A stretch of DNA of 63,196 bases from Bacteroidota bacterium (GTDB lineage Bacteria; Bacteroidota; Ignavibacteria; Ignavibacteriales; Ignavibacteriaceae). Below, in pieces: positions 55,897 to 63,196 of the stretch. The translations under genes were made by a program, and so were the position numbers. The notes under the pieces are model-generated. The model was not told the DNA's origin. It worked only from the letters and a program-made list of their open reading frames with translations, and did not search any database. The stretch covers positions 1 through 63,196 of the forward strand of contig JADFPP010000008.1 of NCBI GenBank assembly GCA_022562275.1, written 5' to 3'. Every line of letters starts with the position of its first letter. Position 1 is the first letter of the stretch.

Positions 55897-57993
55897 TTAT
55901 CTTTTCTTTAAAATAGTTCCGGTAGATGACTTCAGATTAATTTTTGAAGTGATTGTGCCAAGCGATTTTACTCCGGAAATATCATCATTAACTAAAATAT
56001 CCCATTCTCCCTCCGGAAGTATAAACTCTTCTTTCAGTTCCGGATTAGCATTAAATAACACAATAAAACTATCATCTTTATATTCCAGTAGATAACCTAA
56101 AGCAAAGGAATTATCTTTTATATCAAAAAAATGAACTTGCTCATATTTCGCTCTGCGAAATGCCTCGTATTTATTCCTTAATTCTATCAGACCCTTATAA
56201 TAATTAAGTAAGTCTTCATTTATTATTGCATGATCATAGTTAATATAATTAGTTTCGTTATCCTTATCGTAACTGTTGTGATCGATCATCCCTTTATGAG
56301 GATCGTTAATATTATTGTTCATTGCTATGACTTTACTCCGGGCAAATTCTTGTCCTTCGGATATCATGGTTATGCCACGTGAGGTAAACAAGAATAATGC
56401 ACCAAGCTTATTAAGTTTTAGTTGATGACCGGTTAGTTTAACATGTTTATCCAGATCTTTAATTACTTGATCTTTACTGATATCACCTAATCCTAACCGT
56501 ATAAAATCTCCAAGAGTATACCCATCGTGTGATTCCAGGTAATTAACTGAATGCTGCGGCAGTTGGAATAAACCTTGCTGATCTTTAATAAGCGTTCCAT
56601 TCACATAACTTTTAATTCTGCCCGGATTGTTATTACCGTACCATCTACCGAAGATCCATCCCGGTCCATCGTATGGATTTTCGCCCTTTACACCATTTCT
56701 TATTTGATCATTCCAGGCAGCCCAGCCCCTTACTGAGAAACCGGATGGATCATATCCGCCACCCCACGGTTCGCAAACAAAAATAACATGCGGGTTGATT
56801 TTCTGTGCTTCAAAAATTATTTCTTCAATTGTTTCCCAATCAAGCAGCTTTCCAAGATCAAATCGGAAACCATCTACATGATATTCCTTCATCCAATATA
56901 GAATACTATCAATTATTAATCGTCTTGCCATCGGACGTTCAGTTTTAAAATCATTTCCAACGTAACTTTGAGAAACGTAATCACCCTGTTCATCTAAACG
57001 AAAATAGTATTGTTTATCTATCTCCTTTAAATTGCCAAGTTCGTACTCTGATATATGATTATAAACCACATCCATTATCACAGCTATATCCTCACGATGA
57101 AATGCTTTTACCATATCTTTAAAATCATTCACTGCTTTTGCATGCTTCCCGCTCCAATGGTTAAACTCAATTTCCCTTATATTTTCACTATAATATGCTT
57201 CGGGTGCAAAGTATGCAGCGGTCATGTATCCCCAATAATTGAGTTCGTATGGATTCCAGGTATTAAATTTTCCATTTAGAGAATCTTTAAAAGGAATCTC
57301 AATATTAGCGAATTCCTGTGCAGGTAATAATTCAACGGCATTTACACCTAGATTTTTTATATAGTCTATTCCCCCGGTTTTTCCTTCTTCAATCAATCCC
57401 TGATAAGTTCCTCTCTGCACAGCACCGGAGGAAATGTGCTCTGTCATACCACGTATATGCATTTCGTAAATAATAAGATCCCGCCAATCCATCTTAACCC
57501 AATCATCTTCTTCCCAATCGTAATTATCGTCTTTAATTACTATTGCTCTGCGCGGATTAAAGTACGTGTTAAAAGTTGTAACAGCTTTCGCATACGGATC
57601 AAGGCAAATTATATTTTCAATTCCCGGAACATCAGTATGTTTTACTCTAAAGCCATAGTATAAACCATATAACTCTCCTTCCAGAGATGCTTCCCAAACC
57701 CCGTTCTCATCCCTTATCATGTCAAATTTTTTCCCTCGTACCTGTTCCGGGTAATTAAAGGTTTTGAGCCAGACTTTCTCTGCCGAAGGAGCAAATAACC
57801 GAAAATAGGTTTTTCCATTCTGAACAAATGAACCGAGTCGTTTATCTGAATAAAGCTCGTTCAAACTCTTTTGTTGGACAATGTTTTTGTCTGCTTTTTC
57901 TATAGTGTTTTCAGTAATGACCAATTTACTACCTAATATTGTAAATGTTATGGTGATTATTAAAATAACGATTCTTTTAATTTCAATCTTCAT
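55897..57993 (-). CDS. GH13 pullulanase-type glycogen/starch debranching enzyme
   Basis: 698 residues. An N-terminal hydrophobic segment (IVILIITITFTILGS) anchors or exports it. A CBM48-like domain (YFRLFAPSAEKVWLKTF, about 58-165) precedes the GH13 barrel: IIYEMHIRGMTEH, AVIMDVVYNHIS (region I), DGFRFDLGKLL (nucleophile Asp), FVCEPWGGG (acid Glu), and ESHDGYTLGD (region IV). This is the type I pullulanase/isoamylase layout, cleaving alpha-1,6 bonds. I prefer ATG 57993 to 58014 because the signal-like segment starts there. Neighbouring genes do not form a sugar-use locus. Confidence 0.88.
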   Translation of the reverse strand: MKIEIKRIVILIITITFTILGSKLVITENTIEKADKNIVQQKSLNELYSDKRLGSFVQNGKTYFRLFAPSAEKVWLKTFNYPEQVRGKKFDMIRDENGVWEASLEGELYGLYYGFRVKHTDVPGIENIICLDPYAKAVTTFNTYFNPRRAIVIKDDNYDWEEDDWVKMDWRDLIIYEMHIRGMTEHISSGAVQRGTYQGLIEEGKTGGIDYIKNLGVNAVELLPAQEFANIEIPFKDSLNGKFNTWNPYELNYWGYMTAAYFAPEAYYSENIREIEFNHWSGKHAKAVNDFKDMVKAFHREDIAVIMDVVYNHISEYELGNLKEIDKQYYFRLDEQGDYVSQSYVGNDFKTERPMARRLIIDSILYWMKEYHVDGFRFDLGKLLDWETIEEIIFEAQKINPHVIFVCEPWGGGYDPSGFSVRGWAAWNDQIRNGVKGENPYDGPGWIFGRWYGNNNPGRIKSYVNGTLIKDQQGLFQLPQHSVNYLESHDGYTLGDFIRLGLGDISKDQVIKDLDKHVKLTGHQLKLNKLGALFLFTSRGITMISEGQEFARSKVIAMNNNINDPHKGMIDHNSYDKDNETNYINYDHAIINEDLLNYYKGLIELRNKYEAFRRAKYEQVHFFDIKDNSFALGYLLEYKDDSFIVLFNANPELKEEFILPEGEWDILVNDDISGVKSLGTITSKINLKSSTGTILKKR

Positions 57994-58058
57994 GCCATTA
58001 AAAATTAAAAACAATTTTAGACTTTTATTAACGATTTATTAAATTCGTAGTTAAAATA

Positions 58059-58391
58059 CTACTCACCTGAGTAAATTTCACCATCAACGACCGGTGTTAC
58101 ACAAATTAAAGGGTGTTCCGGAACATTAAACTTCGAAAAGATTTCCTCAAACAATTGAAAATGCATTCCTCTTTTTTCAAACTTGTGAAATCTTTTATAG
58201 CTCATAAATTTTTCTTTTTCGTCCTTTGGAGCATCAAAATGGTAGGAATTTTTATAATCTTTTTTTACCCTGCTTTTAAGAAATTTAATTTTATTATCAT
58301 CACCACCTTCCTTTTCGTACGCTACTGCACGAAATTCATCTACCAATCCGTTATTAATTATCAGATATATATTCAGGATTATCTCGTTCAT
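58059..58391 (-). CDS. small unknown protein coupled to the membrane-protein gene
   Basis: 110 residues, charged and soluble (for example KDEKEKFMSYKRFHKFEKRG), ending in PLICVTPVVDGEIYSGE. The open frame extends upstream to 58472, but that part overlaps the membrane-protein gene. ATG 58391 has AAGGC in front and overlaps the upstream stop by 38 bases, which suggests translational coupling. No family recognised. Confidence 0.5.
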   Translation of the reverse strand: MNEIILNIYLIINNGLVDEFRAVAYEKEGGDDNKIKFLKSRVKKDYKNSYHFDAPKDEKEKFMSYKRFHKFEKRGMHFQLFEEIFSKFNVPEHPLICVTPVVDGEIYSGE

Positions 58392-59061
58392 CTTTGCCTT
58401 TAGAATTATAAAGCACTGCAATTGATAAACAAACAACATAAATAAATGCAAATTTACACATAATGCTTTCAATCATTTCAATTAAATAGTAGCTGCCCGT
58501 AAATCTCATTACAAATGCAATAATAACGGGAATGCTAATAATAATATTTCCAAATAATAGAATCTTAGAAATTTTAAGGATCTTATCATCAGTTTCAGTT
58601 GAGATTTTTTTTATAAGAATTATAGTGGTGATGATGATCGGTAAATAATAAAAAGCTCCGTACAGATCTCCCAATGGATATGAATAAGTTGCATAGAGAA
58701 CCGTGCAGCTTGTTACCGCGAACTTATCAATTACAATAGTGTAATAAATTATGAATACTATTGCCGGTAAAAAAACTATATTCAGAAATTTATTTTCATA
58801 ATTATATAACCTCGAAATAAGGACGATAATTAATGGAGGAAGAAAAATTATATCAACAAATGCAAGGTAAGGCATAAACGGAAAGTCTAATCCTATCTGG
58901 CACATAAAAAATTCGAGTGTTTGGTAAACCATTAATACAAATATTAACAGCATCGCTGTTTTGTTAAACCTATTCTTATCGGCAAATATCAATAGATTTA
59001 TTAGAATAATTAATTCAACACAGGCAATAAGAAGTGACCCTATTCCGTTCCAGTTATCCAT
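58354..59061 (-). CDS. seven-helix membrane protein of unknown function
   Basis: 235 residues with about seven hydrophobic helices (LLIACVELIILINLLIFAD, AMLLIFVLMVYQTLEFF, FLPPLIIVLISRL, FLNIVFLPAIVFIIYYTIV, YLPIIITTIILIK, ILLFGNIIISIPVIIAFV, CKFAFIYVVCLSIAVLY). The layout resembles the 7TM sensory modules placed before histidine kinases, but no kinase follows. It is paired with the small soluble gene downstream. Function unknown. Confidence 0.6.
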   Translation of the reverse strand: MDNWNGIGSLLIACVELIILINLLIFADKNRFNKTAMLLIFVLMVYQTLEFFMCQIGLDFPFMPYLAFVDIIFLPPLIIVLISRLYNYENKFLNIVFLPAIVFIIYYTIVIDKFAVTSCTVLYATYSYPLGDLYGAFYYLPIIITTIILIKKISTETDDKILKISKILLFGNIIISIPVIIAFVMRFTGSYYLIEMIESIMCKFAFIYVVCLSIAVLYNSKGKDERDNPEYISDN

Positions 59062-59108
59062 AAGCTATTCGTTAGAAATTCAATAAAGGAATGAATTTAC
59101 TATTCTCG

Positions 59109-59465
59109 TTACTTTTCTCTCTTTATTTTTAAAATAGTTTCGATATCATTTTGATTTTGCGGCAGATATTTTGTTACAATTTCCCAAATAATTTCATAAT
59201 CTATTCCAAAGTATTCGTGCGTTGCTTTATTGCGTGAACGATACATTTCTTCCCAAGGCAAATTTGAATATTTTTTCTTTATATCAACAGGTATGTTCTT
59301 GGAAGCTTCTCCTATTATCTCAAAGTTTCTTATAACTGCGTCAACTGTTTTATTATCCTTTATAAAATCCAAGAACGTTTGATCACTAATGTACTCCTGT
59401 ACTTTTTCCATCGACGAAAGAATATCTTCAAGATAATGAATGTAATCTCGTTTTCCTTTTTTCAC
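59109..59465 (-). CDS. hepT: HepT-family toxin (HEPN ribonuclease)
   Basis: 118 residues, all-alpha. The active motif R-x4-H-x-Y is intact in SRNKATHEYFG (about 82-90). RDYIHYLEDILSSMEKVQEY and VIRNFEIIGEASKNIP are typical of the DUF86/HepT family. HepT cuts RNA, and is silenced when MntA attaches AMP to the Tyr. The GTG start at 59465 overlaps the mntA stop by four bases (GTGA). Complete and probably active. Confidence 0.88.
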   Translation of the reverse strand: MKKGKRDYIHYLEDILSSMEKVQEYISDQTFLDFIKDNKTVDAVIRNFEIIGEASKNIPVDIKKKYSNLPWEEMYRSRNKATHEYFGIDYEIIWEIVTKYLPQNQNDIETILKIKREK

Positions 59466-59753
59466 ACGAATACAACCTGATCTAGAATTTTTCTTTTAAG
59501 ATGTTTCTTAATTGCATTCTTTCTCACCAAGTCCACTTTCAATTCTAATGCTTCTTCCAGGAATTTTTCAAGAGAAAAGAATTCCCATCCAATCGGCTTT
59601 GAAAATTCAACGAGTATATCAAGATCGCTATCTTCATTTTGCTCATTATCTGCAAAGGAACCAAAGTAACCAATCTTTTTAACAAAAAATTTTGCCGCTA
59701 ATGTTGGCTTTAAGTCTTTTAATTTTTTTTTCTATTTCTATTGTATCGTACAT
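59462..59753 (-). pseudogene. mntA: MntA-type antitoxin nucleotidyltransferase, frameshifted in an A9 run
   Basis: From ATG 59753 the frame ends after 24 codons at a TAA. If one A is removed from the run of nine A (59723-59731, plus-strand T), an intact 96-residue protein appears. It has the minimal nucleotidyltransferase motif GSFADNEQNEDSDLDILVEF (GSx10DxD) preceded by KKIGYFG, and its TGA overlaps hepT. So the gene is whole except for a +1 in a homopolymer near codon 9. It may be a sequencing error, a recent null mutation, or on/off slippage. The partner hepT has an intact active site. Confidence 0.82.
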
Positions 59754-59889
59754 TTAAATTTGCTATTAAAGCATTATTTTTTAGAAGTTAAAATTAACTC
59801 GTCAATTAATCTATTGAACTCAATCTAAATATAAATTTAAAATCGAGAACCGACAAGTGACACTTATAAATTTACAAACGGCTTGCAAC

Positions 59890-59941
59890 TATAATATAAA
59901 AGAAGAATAGGAACTCACCGAATAGATGAGTCTCTTTTAAG
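59890..59941 (-). terminator. possible terminator after fumC
   Basis: GACTCA and TGAGTT (minus strand) form a 6-bp stem with a 9-base loop just past the fumC stop, within A/T-rich flanks. The U-run is broken by C residues, so the call is weak. Confidence 0.35.
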
Positions 59942-59949
59942 GAAAAAAA

Positions 59950-61341
59950 TTATGCTTTCGGTCCAATCATATCCTCAGGACGAACAAACTTATCAAATTT
60001 TTCTTCGGTTAGCAGACCTAATTCAATTGCAGCTTCTTTTAATGTTTTACCTTCCGCATGTGCCTTCTTTGCAATTTTTGCCGCGTTATCATAACCTATA
60101 TGAGGGTTCAAAGCAGTTACAAGCATCAAAGATTCGGTTAAGTGCTTATTAATATTTTTTTCATTTGCTTCAATACCAACTACACAGTTATCTGTAAAAC
60201 TTTCACAAGCATCAGCAATTAATCTTATGGATTGAAGTACGTTGTAAATAATAACAGGTTTGAATACGTTCAATTCAAAATGCCCTGTTGCTCCGCCAAT
60301 ATTAACAGCAACATCGTTGCCCATAACCTGTGCGCAAACCATAGTCATTGCTTCTGCTTGAGTTGGATTAACTTTTCCCGGCATAATTGAGCTTCCGGGT
60401 TCGTTTGCAGGAAGATTTAATTCTCCAATTCCACAGCGAGGACCGGAACCGAGCATTCTTATATCGTTTGCAATTTTCATTAATGAGACAGCTAATGTCT
60501 TTAGTACACCGCTTAATTCAACTAATGCATCGTGTGCTGCTAAACCTTCAAATTTATTTCTACCAGTTATAAACGGTTTGCCTGTAATCTCTGAAATGTT
60601 TTTTACAGCTTTAATTGCAAATTCAGGATGGGTGTTTAATCCTGTGCCTACGGCTGTTCCGCCAAGTGCTAACTCGTATAATCTTGGAAGTGCCGTATCA
60701 ATTCTTTCCAGCCCGTTTGTTAATTGCTGAACATAGCCGGAAAATTCTTGTCCCAGAGTTAACGGAGTTGCATCCATTAAATGAGTTCTTCCAATTTTTA
60801 TAATATTTTTAAATCCATCTGATTTGTTTTTGAGAGCATCACGAAGTTTTGTAACCATAGGGATTAATCTTCGATGAATTTCTTCAACAGCAGCAATGTG
60901 CATTGCAGTTGGAAAAGTATCATTTGAAGACTGGGCTTTATTTACATCATCATTCGGGTGAACAGGTTTTTTACTGCCCATCTTACCGCCAGCCATTTCA
61001 ATTGCCCTGTTCGAAATTACTTCGTTTGCGTTCATGTTTGTCTGGGTTCCGCTTCCTGTTTGCCAAACAACCAGCGGAAAATGCTCGTCGAGCTTCCCTT
61101 CAATTACTTCATCGGCAGCTTTTACAATAAACTTCGCTTTATCATCAGCTAAAGTGCTTAACTCTTTATTTGTAAGAGCAGCAGCTTTTTTAAGAATGCC
61201 AAGCGCACGGATTATCTCCCTGGGAAATTTTTCTCCGCCAATTTTAAAATTCATTAACGATCTTGCCGTTTGTGCACCGTAATATTTATTGGAAGGCACT
61301 TTTATTTCGCCCATCGAATCCGTTTCTATCCTGTATTTCAT
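59950..61341 (-). CDS. fumC: class II fumarate hydratase
   Basis: 463 residues. Interconverts fumarate and malate. [80 protein letters not shown] and the catalytic signature [15 protein letters not shown] near 316 are all present. Full length, oxygen-stable homotetramer type. Single gene. Confidence 0.97.
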   Translation of the reverse strand: MKYRIETDSMGEIKVPSNKYYGAQTARSLMNFKIGGEKFPREIIRALGILKKAAALTNKELSTLADDKAKFIVKAADEVIEGKLDEHFPLVVWQTGSGTQTNMNANEVISNRAIEMAGGKMGSKKPVHPNDDVNKAQSSNDTFPTAMHIAAVEEIHRRLIPMVTKLRDALKNKSDGFKNIIKIGRTHLMDATPLTLGQEFSGYVQQLTNGLERIDTALPRLYELALGGTAVGTGLNTHPEFAIKAVKNISEITGKPFITGRNKFEGLAAHDALVELSGVLKTLAVSLMKIANDIRMLGSGPRCGIGELNLPANEPGSSIMPGKVNPTQAEAMTMVCAQVMGNDVAVNIGGATGHFELNVFKPVIIYNVLQSIRLIADACESFTDNCVVGIEANEKNINKHLTESLMLVTALNPHIGYDNAAKIAKKAHAEGKTLKEAAIELGLLTEEKFDKFVRPEDMIGPKA

Positions 61342-61469
61342 TTTATTATCACCCTGTTAGAGTTAATAGTAAATAATCTAAATAATTGTTAACTGAAATT
61401 TACGATAATTTTGTGAGAGAAATTAAAATAGACATATAATTGGAAGAACACTTTCAATATGAAAGAACA

Positions 61470-61982
61470 CTACGCAATAAGTGTCTCCACATAATAATTG
61501 TAAGTTTGCTCATCAAATGCAGCAAAAATAACTTTTTCAATTTCAATATTTTCATTCAGGAATTTTGTTACTTCATCTATTACTATTTTTGCTGCTCTCT
61601 CTAACGGGAATCTATAAACTCCTGTACTTATTGCGGGAAATGCAATTGATTTAATTCCATTTTCAACAGCAATTTTTAAAGAATTGTGATAGCAGCTTGC
61701 AAGCAACTTATCTTCATTAGAATTTCCCCCGCTCCAAACGGGACCAACTGTATGGATAACATATTTTGCCGGCAGGTTATAACCTTTTGTTATTTTTGCT
61801 TCACCCGTTTTACATCCGTTAAGTGTTTTGCACTCCTCCAAAAGTTCTTTTCCTGCAGCACGATGAATGGCACCATCCACTCCCCCGCCGCCAAGCAATG
61901 ATGTATTTGCTGCGTTAACTATCGCATCAACTTTAAGTTTGGTTATGTCGCTTTTGTGTATTTCTATTTTGTTAATCATCAT
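61470..61982 (-). CDS. macro-domain O-acetyl-ADP-ribose deacetylase
   Basis: 170 residues. A single macro domain of the YmdB type: [27 protein letters not shown] near 17 (the NAAN and GGGGVDGAI loops; split here as [11 protein letters not shown] and [14 protein letters not shown]) and the phosphate loop [14 protein letters not shown] near 127. Removes acetyl or ADP-ribose groups from its substrates. The ribosome binding site GGGGAGG lies inside the left end of the DUF559 element, eight bases before the start codon; ATG 61982 and 61979 are both possible. Confidence 0.93.
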   Translation of the reverse strand: MMINKIEIHKSDITKLKVDAIVNAANTSLLGGGGVDGAIHRAAGKELLEECKTLNGCKTGEAKITKGYNLPAKYVIHTVGPVWSGGNSNEDKLLASCYHNSLKIAVENGIKSIAFPAISTGVYRFPLERAAKIVIDEVTKFLNENIEIEKVIFAAFDEQTYNYYVETLIA

Positions 61983-61988
61983 TTCTCA

Positions 61989-62493
61989 ACCTCCCCTAAA
62001 TCCCCTCCTTATAAAGGAGGGGACTTGAGTTTATTAAAAATATTATTGATATTAAATTAAAGAGTATATAGGAATATCTCAATATGACATTGCATTATAA
62101 TAGAACAAAAGAAAAATGGCGGAGAAAAGACTTACGCAAAAAATCAACCAAAGCAGAAAAAATTTTATGGGAGTATTTAAGGAATAGGAACTTAGCAGGA
62201 TTTAAATTCAAACAGCAGTACAGTGTTGATTCGTTTATAATTGATTTTTACTGTCCAAAAGTTAAGTTAGGAATTGAAGTTGATGGCGAAGTTCATTTTA
62301 CTGAAGAAGCAAAAGATTATGATGAAAATCGTTCGGGATTTCTATCTGATTTTGGAATTGAAATAATCAGGTTTCACAATGATGAAATATATAATAACCT
62401 TAAAGTCGTTTTAAATACTATTGAAGAAAAACTAAAAATATTAGAAAAATTAATACAAAAAGCCCCTCCTTACTAAGGAGGGGTTTGGGGAGG
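61989..62493 (+). mobile_element. 505-bp DUF559 element with palindromic inverted ends
   Basis: Left end 61989-62022: ACCTCCCC, a short linker, then the hairpin CCCCTCCTT-ATA-AAGGAGGGG. Right end 62463-62493: hairpin CCCCTCCTT-ACT-AAGGAGGGG, linker, then GGGGAGGT. The two ends are inverted copies of each other of about 30 bp. The single gene inside is the DUF559 endonuclease-like ORF. Its last codons and those of kbl both lie within the right end. No clear target duplication is seen. Confidence 0.7.
62084..62476 (+). CDS. DUF559 (Vsr-like) endonuclease-domain protein
   Basis: 130 residues. [20 protein letters not shown] near 18, [20 protein letters not shown] near 46 with the conserved Asp, and [10 protein letters not shown] near 68 with Glu and Asp are the DUF559 core, related to very-short-patch repair nucleases and other PD-(D/E)XK enzymes. 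[15 protein letters not shown] closes the domain. The C-terminal KAPPY is encoded by the palindromic element end. A catalytic core is intact, so it may cut DNA and help spread the element. That function is inferred. Confidence 0.85.
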   Translation: MTLHYNRTKEKWRRKDLRKKSTKAEKILWEYLRNRNLAGFKFKQQYSVDSFIIDFYCPKVKLGIEVDGEVHFTEEAKDYDENRSGFLSDFGIEIIRFHNDEIYNNLKVVLNTIEEKLKILEKLIQKAPPY

Positions 62494-63196
62494 TCGAATG
62501 GACATTTCTTGTTTCACTTCTTTAAACTTCTCAATTGCAAAATCAAGATCTTCTTTTGTGTGAGCTGCTGATATCTGCACTCTTATTCGTGCCGTATTTT
62601 TTGGAACGACCGGGAAGAAAAAACCAATTACATATACACCTTTCTCCAATAATTTTGCTGCCATCTTTTGTGAGAGCACCGCATCGCCTAACATAATAGG
62701 TACGATTGGATGAATACCATCTTTAATTTCAAACCCGGCTTCTTTTATTTTCTCACGAAAGTATTTGGTATTCTCTTCAAGTCTGTCTCTCAAATCAGTT
62801 GTGGAACTAAGCAGATCCAACACCTTAAGTGATGCAGCCACAATACTTGGAGCAACTGTATTTGAGAAAAGATACGGGCGGGATCTTTGTCTTAATAGAT
62901 CTACAATTTCTTTTCCGGCGCTGGTGTAGCCGCCGCTTGCTCCACCGAGTGCTTTGCCCAAAGTCCCTGTGATGATATCGATTCTTCCCATCACATCGTT
63001 GTATTCATGTGTGCCTTTGCCGTGCTTGCCCATAAATCCTACTGCGTGTGAATCATCAACCATTACCATCGCGTCATACTTATCCGCAAGATCGCAAATA
63101 CCTTTTAGGTTTGCAACATATCCATCCATCGAAAAAACACCATCGGTTGCAATAAGGATTTGCTTTGCGTTGTTTGCTTTTGCTTCTTTCAATTTT
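62473..63196 (-). CDS. kbl: glycine C-acetyltransferase (2-amino-3-ketobutyrate CoA ligase), N-terminus cut by window edge
   Basis: The last 241 codons are in the window and the reading frame runs off the right edge. Fold-type I PLP enzyme of the alpha-oxoamine synthase family: [20 protein letters not shown], the PLP Lys in [18 protein letters not shown], and [20 protein letters not shown]. With threonine dehydrogenase it breaks threonine to glycine and acetyl-CoA. The tail SIRPPQTPP and the stop lie in the right end of the DUF559 element, so the natural C-terminus has been replaced. Confidence 0.92.
   Translation of the reverse strand, partial: KLKEAKANNAKQILIATDGVFSMDGYVANLKGICDLADKYDAMVMVDDSHAVGFMGKHGKGTHEYNDVMGRIDIITGTLGKALGGASGGYTSAGKEIVDLLRQRSRPYLFSNTVAPSIVAASLKVLDLLSSTTDLRDRLEENTKYFREKIKEAGFEIKDGIHPIVPIMLGDAVLSQKMAAKLLEKGVYVIGFFFPVVPKNTARIRVQISAAHTKEDLDFAIEKFKEVKQEMSIRPPQTPP

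Noticed and set aside
60387-61282. Several plus-strand ORFs opposite fumC
   Set aside because: fumC is unambiguous on the minus strand and these lack start signals and family features.
1-63196. tRNA, rRNA, CRISPR, prophage or transposase genes
   Set aside because: I looked for T-loop-like GTTCRANNC pieces in cloverleaf context, regularly spaced repeats and transposase motifs and saw none.

Overview
The window is a low-GC stretch of chromosome from a Gram-negative, lipopolysaccharide-making bacterium of the Bacteroidota/Chlorobiota line, most likely an Ignavibacteria-type organism. That placement is inferred from the gene set, not from a marker gene: a fused LpxC-FabZ protein, GldC, an S46 dipeptidyl-peptidase, a DUF2911 protein, a long TamB, two Skp/OmpH copies and many secreted beta-propeller proteins. 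I see no rRNA, tRNA, CRISPR array, prophage or transposase gene. Both ends cut a gene: a beta-carbonic anhydrase on the left and glycine C-acetyltransferase (kbl) on the right.

Layout. 0-10 kb is accessory in feel: carbonic anhydrase, gldC, a thermonuclease-like protein, a small barrel-like secreted protein, two secreted peptidases (S9 and S46), a zinc-ribbon protein, a phosphohexomutase and a DUF2911 protein. Two copies of a non-autonomous repeat lie here in opposite orientation, and one copy carries a nested 119-bp element with clean target duplication. 10.7-15.6 kb (+) is a tight run: Lon-like protease, pyruvate kinase, AmrS-type radical SAM protein. 16-24 kb (-) is a translation and nucleotide run: a lipoprotein gene, then prs, rplY, pth, hppA, rpsF, ssb, rpsR, rplI, with rpmB (+) converging on it across a shared terminator.

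24.5-46.6 kb (-) is an almost unbroken envelope-biogenesis block. It holds uppS, bamA, two ompH/skp genes, lpxD, lpxC-fabZ, lpxA, a LipM-like transferase, panB, a propeller protein, the heptose genes hldA and hldC, tamB, rnr, and a 1067-residue protein joining a zinc-peptidase-like domain, PD40 repeats and a BamA-like barrel. It covers the isoprenoid carrier, lipid A, heptose, outer-membrane protein insertion, periplasmic chaperones and TamB.

46.7-48.2 kb (-) is a lexA operon with two small unusual genes: a minimal WYL protein and a protein that looks like a degenerate nuclease fold. Its promoter is a textbook TTGACA-N17-TATATT with two matching 18-bp palindromes. 48-59 kb holds alkaline phosphatase, ilvE, an MlaE-type permease, a large multi-PAS hybrid histidine kinase (+), a GH13 pullulanase-like enzyme and an unknown membrane/small-protein pair. 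59-63 kb holds a MntA-HepT toxin-antitoxin pair whose antitoxin gene is frameshifted in an A9 run, fumC, a macro-domain protein, and a 505-bp element made of a DUF559 gene between inverted palindromic ends. That element has taken over the 3' end of kbl and supplies the Shine-Dalgarno sequence of the macro-domain gene.

The best candidates for something undescribed are the lexA-WYL-nuclease-like cassette with its operator pair, the DUF559 palindrome element, the nested small repeats, and the peptidase-propeller-barrel protein downstream of tamB.
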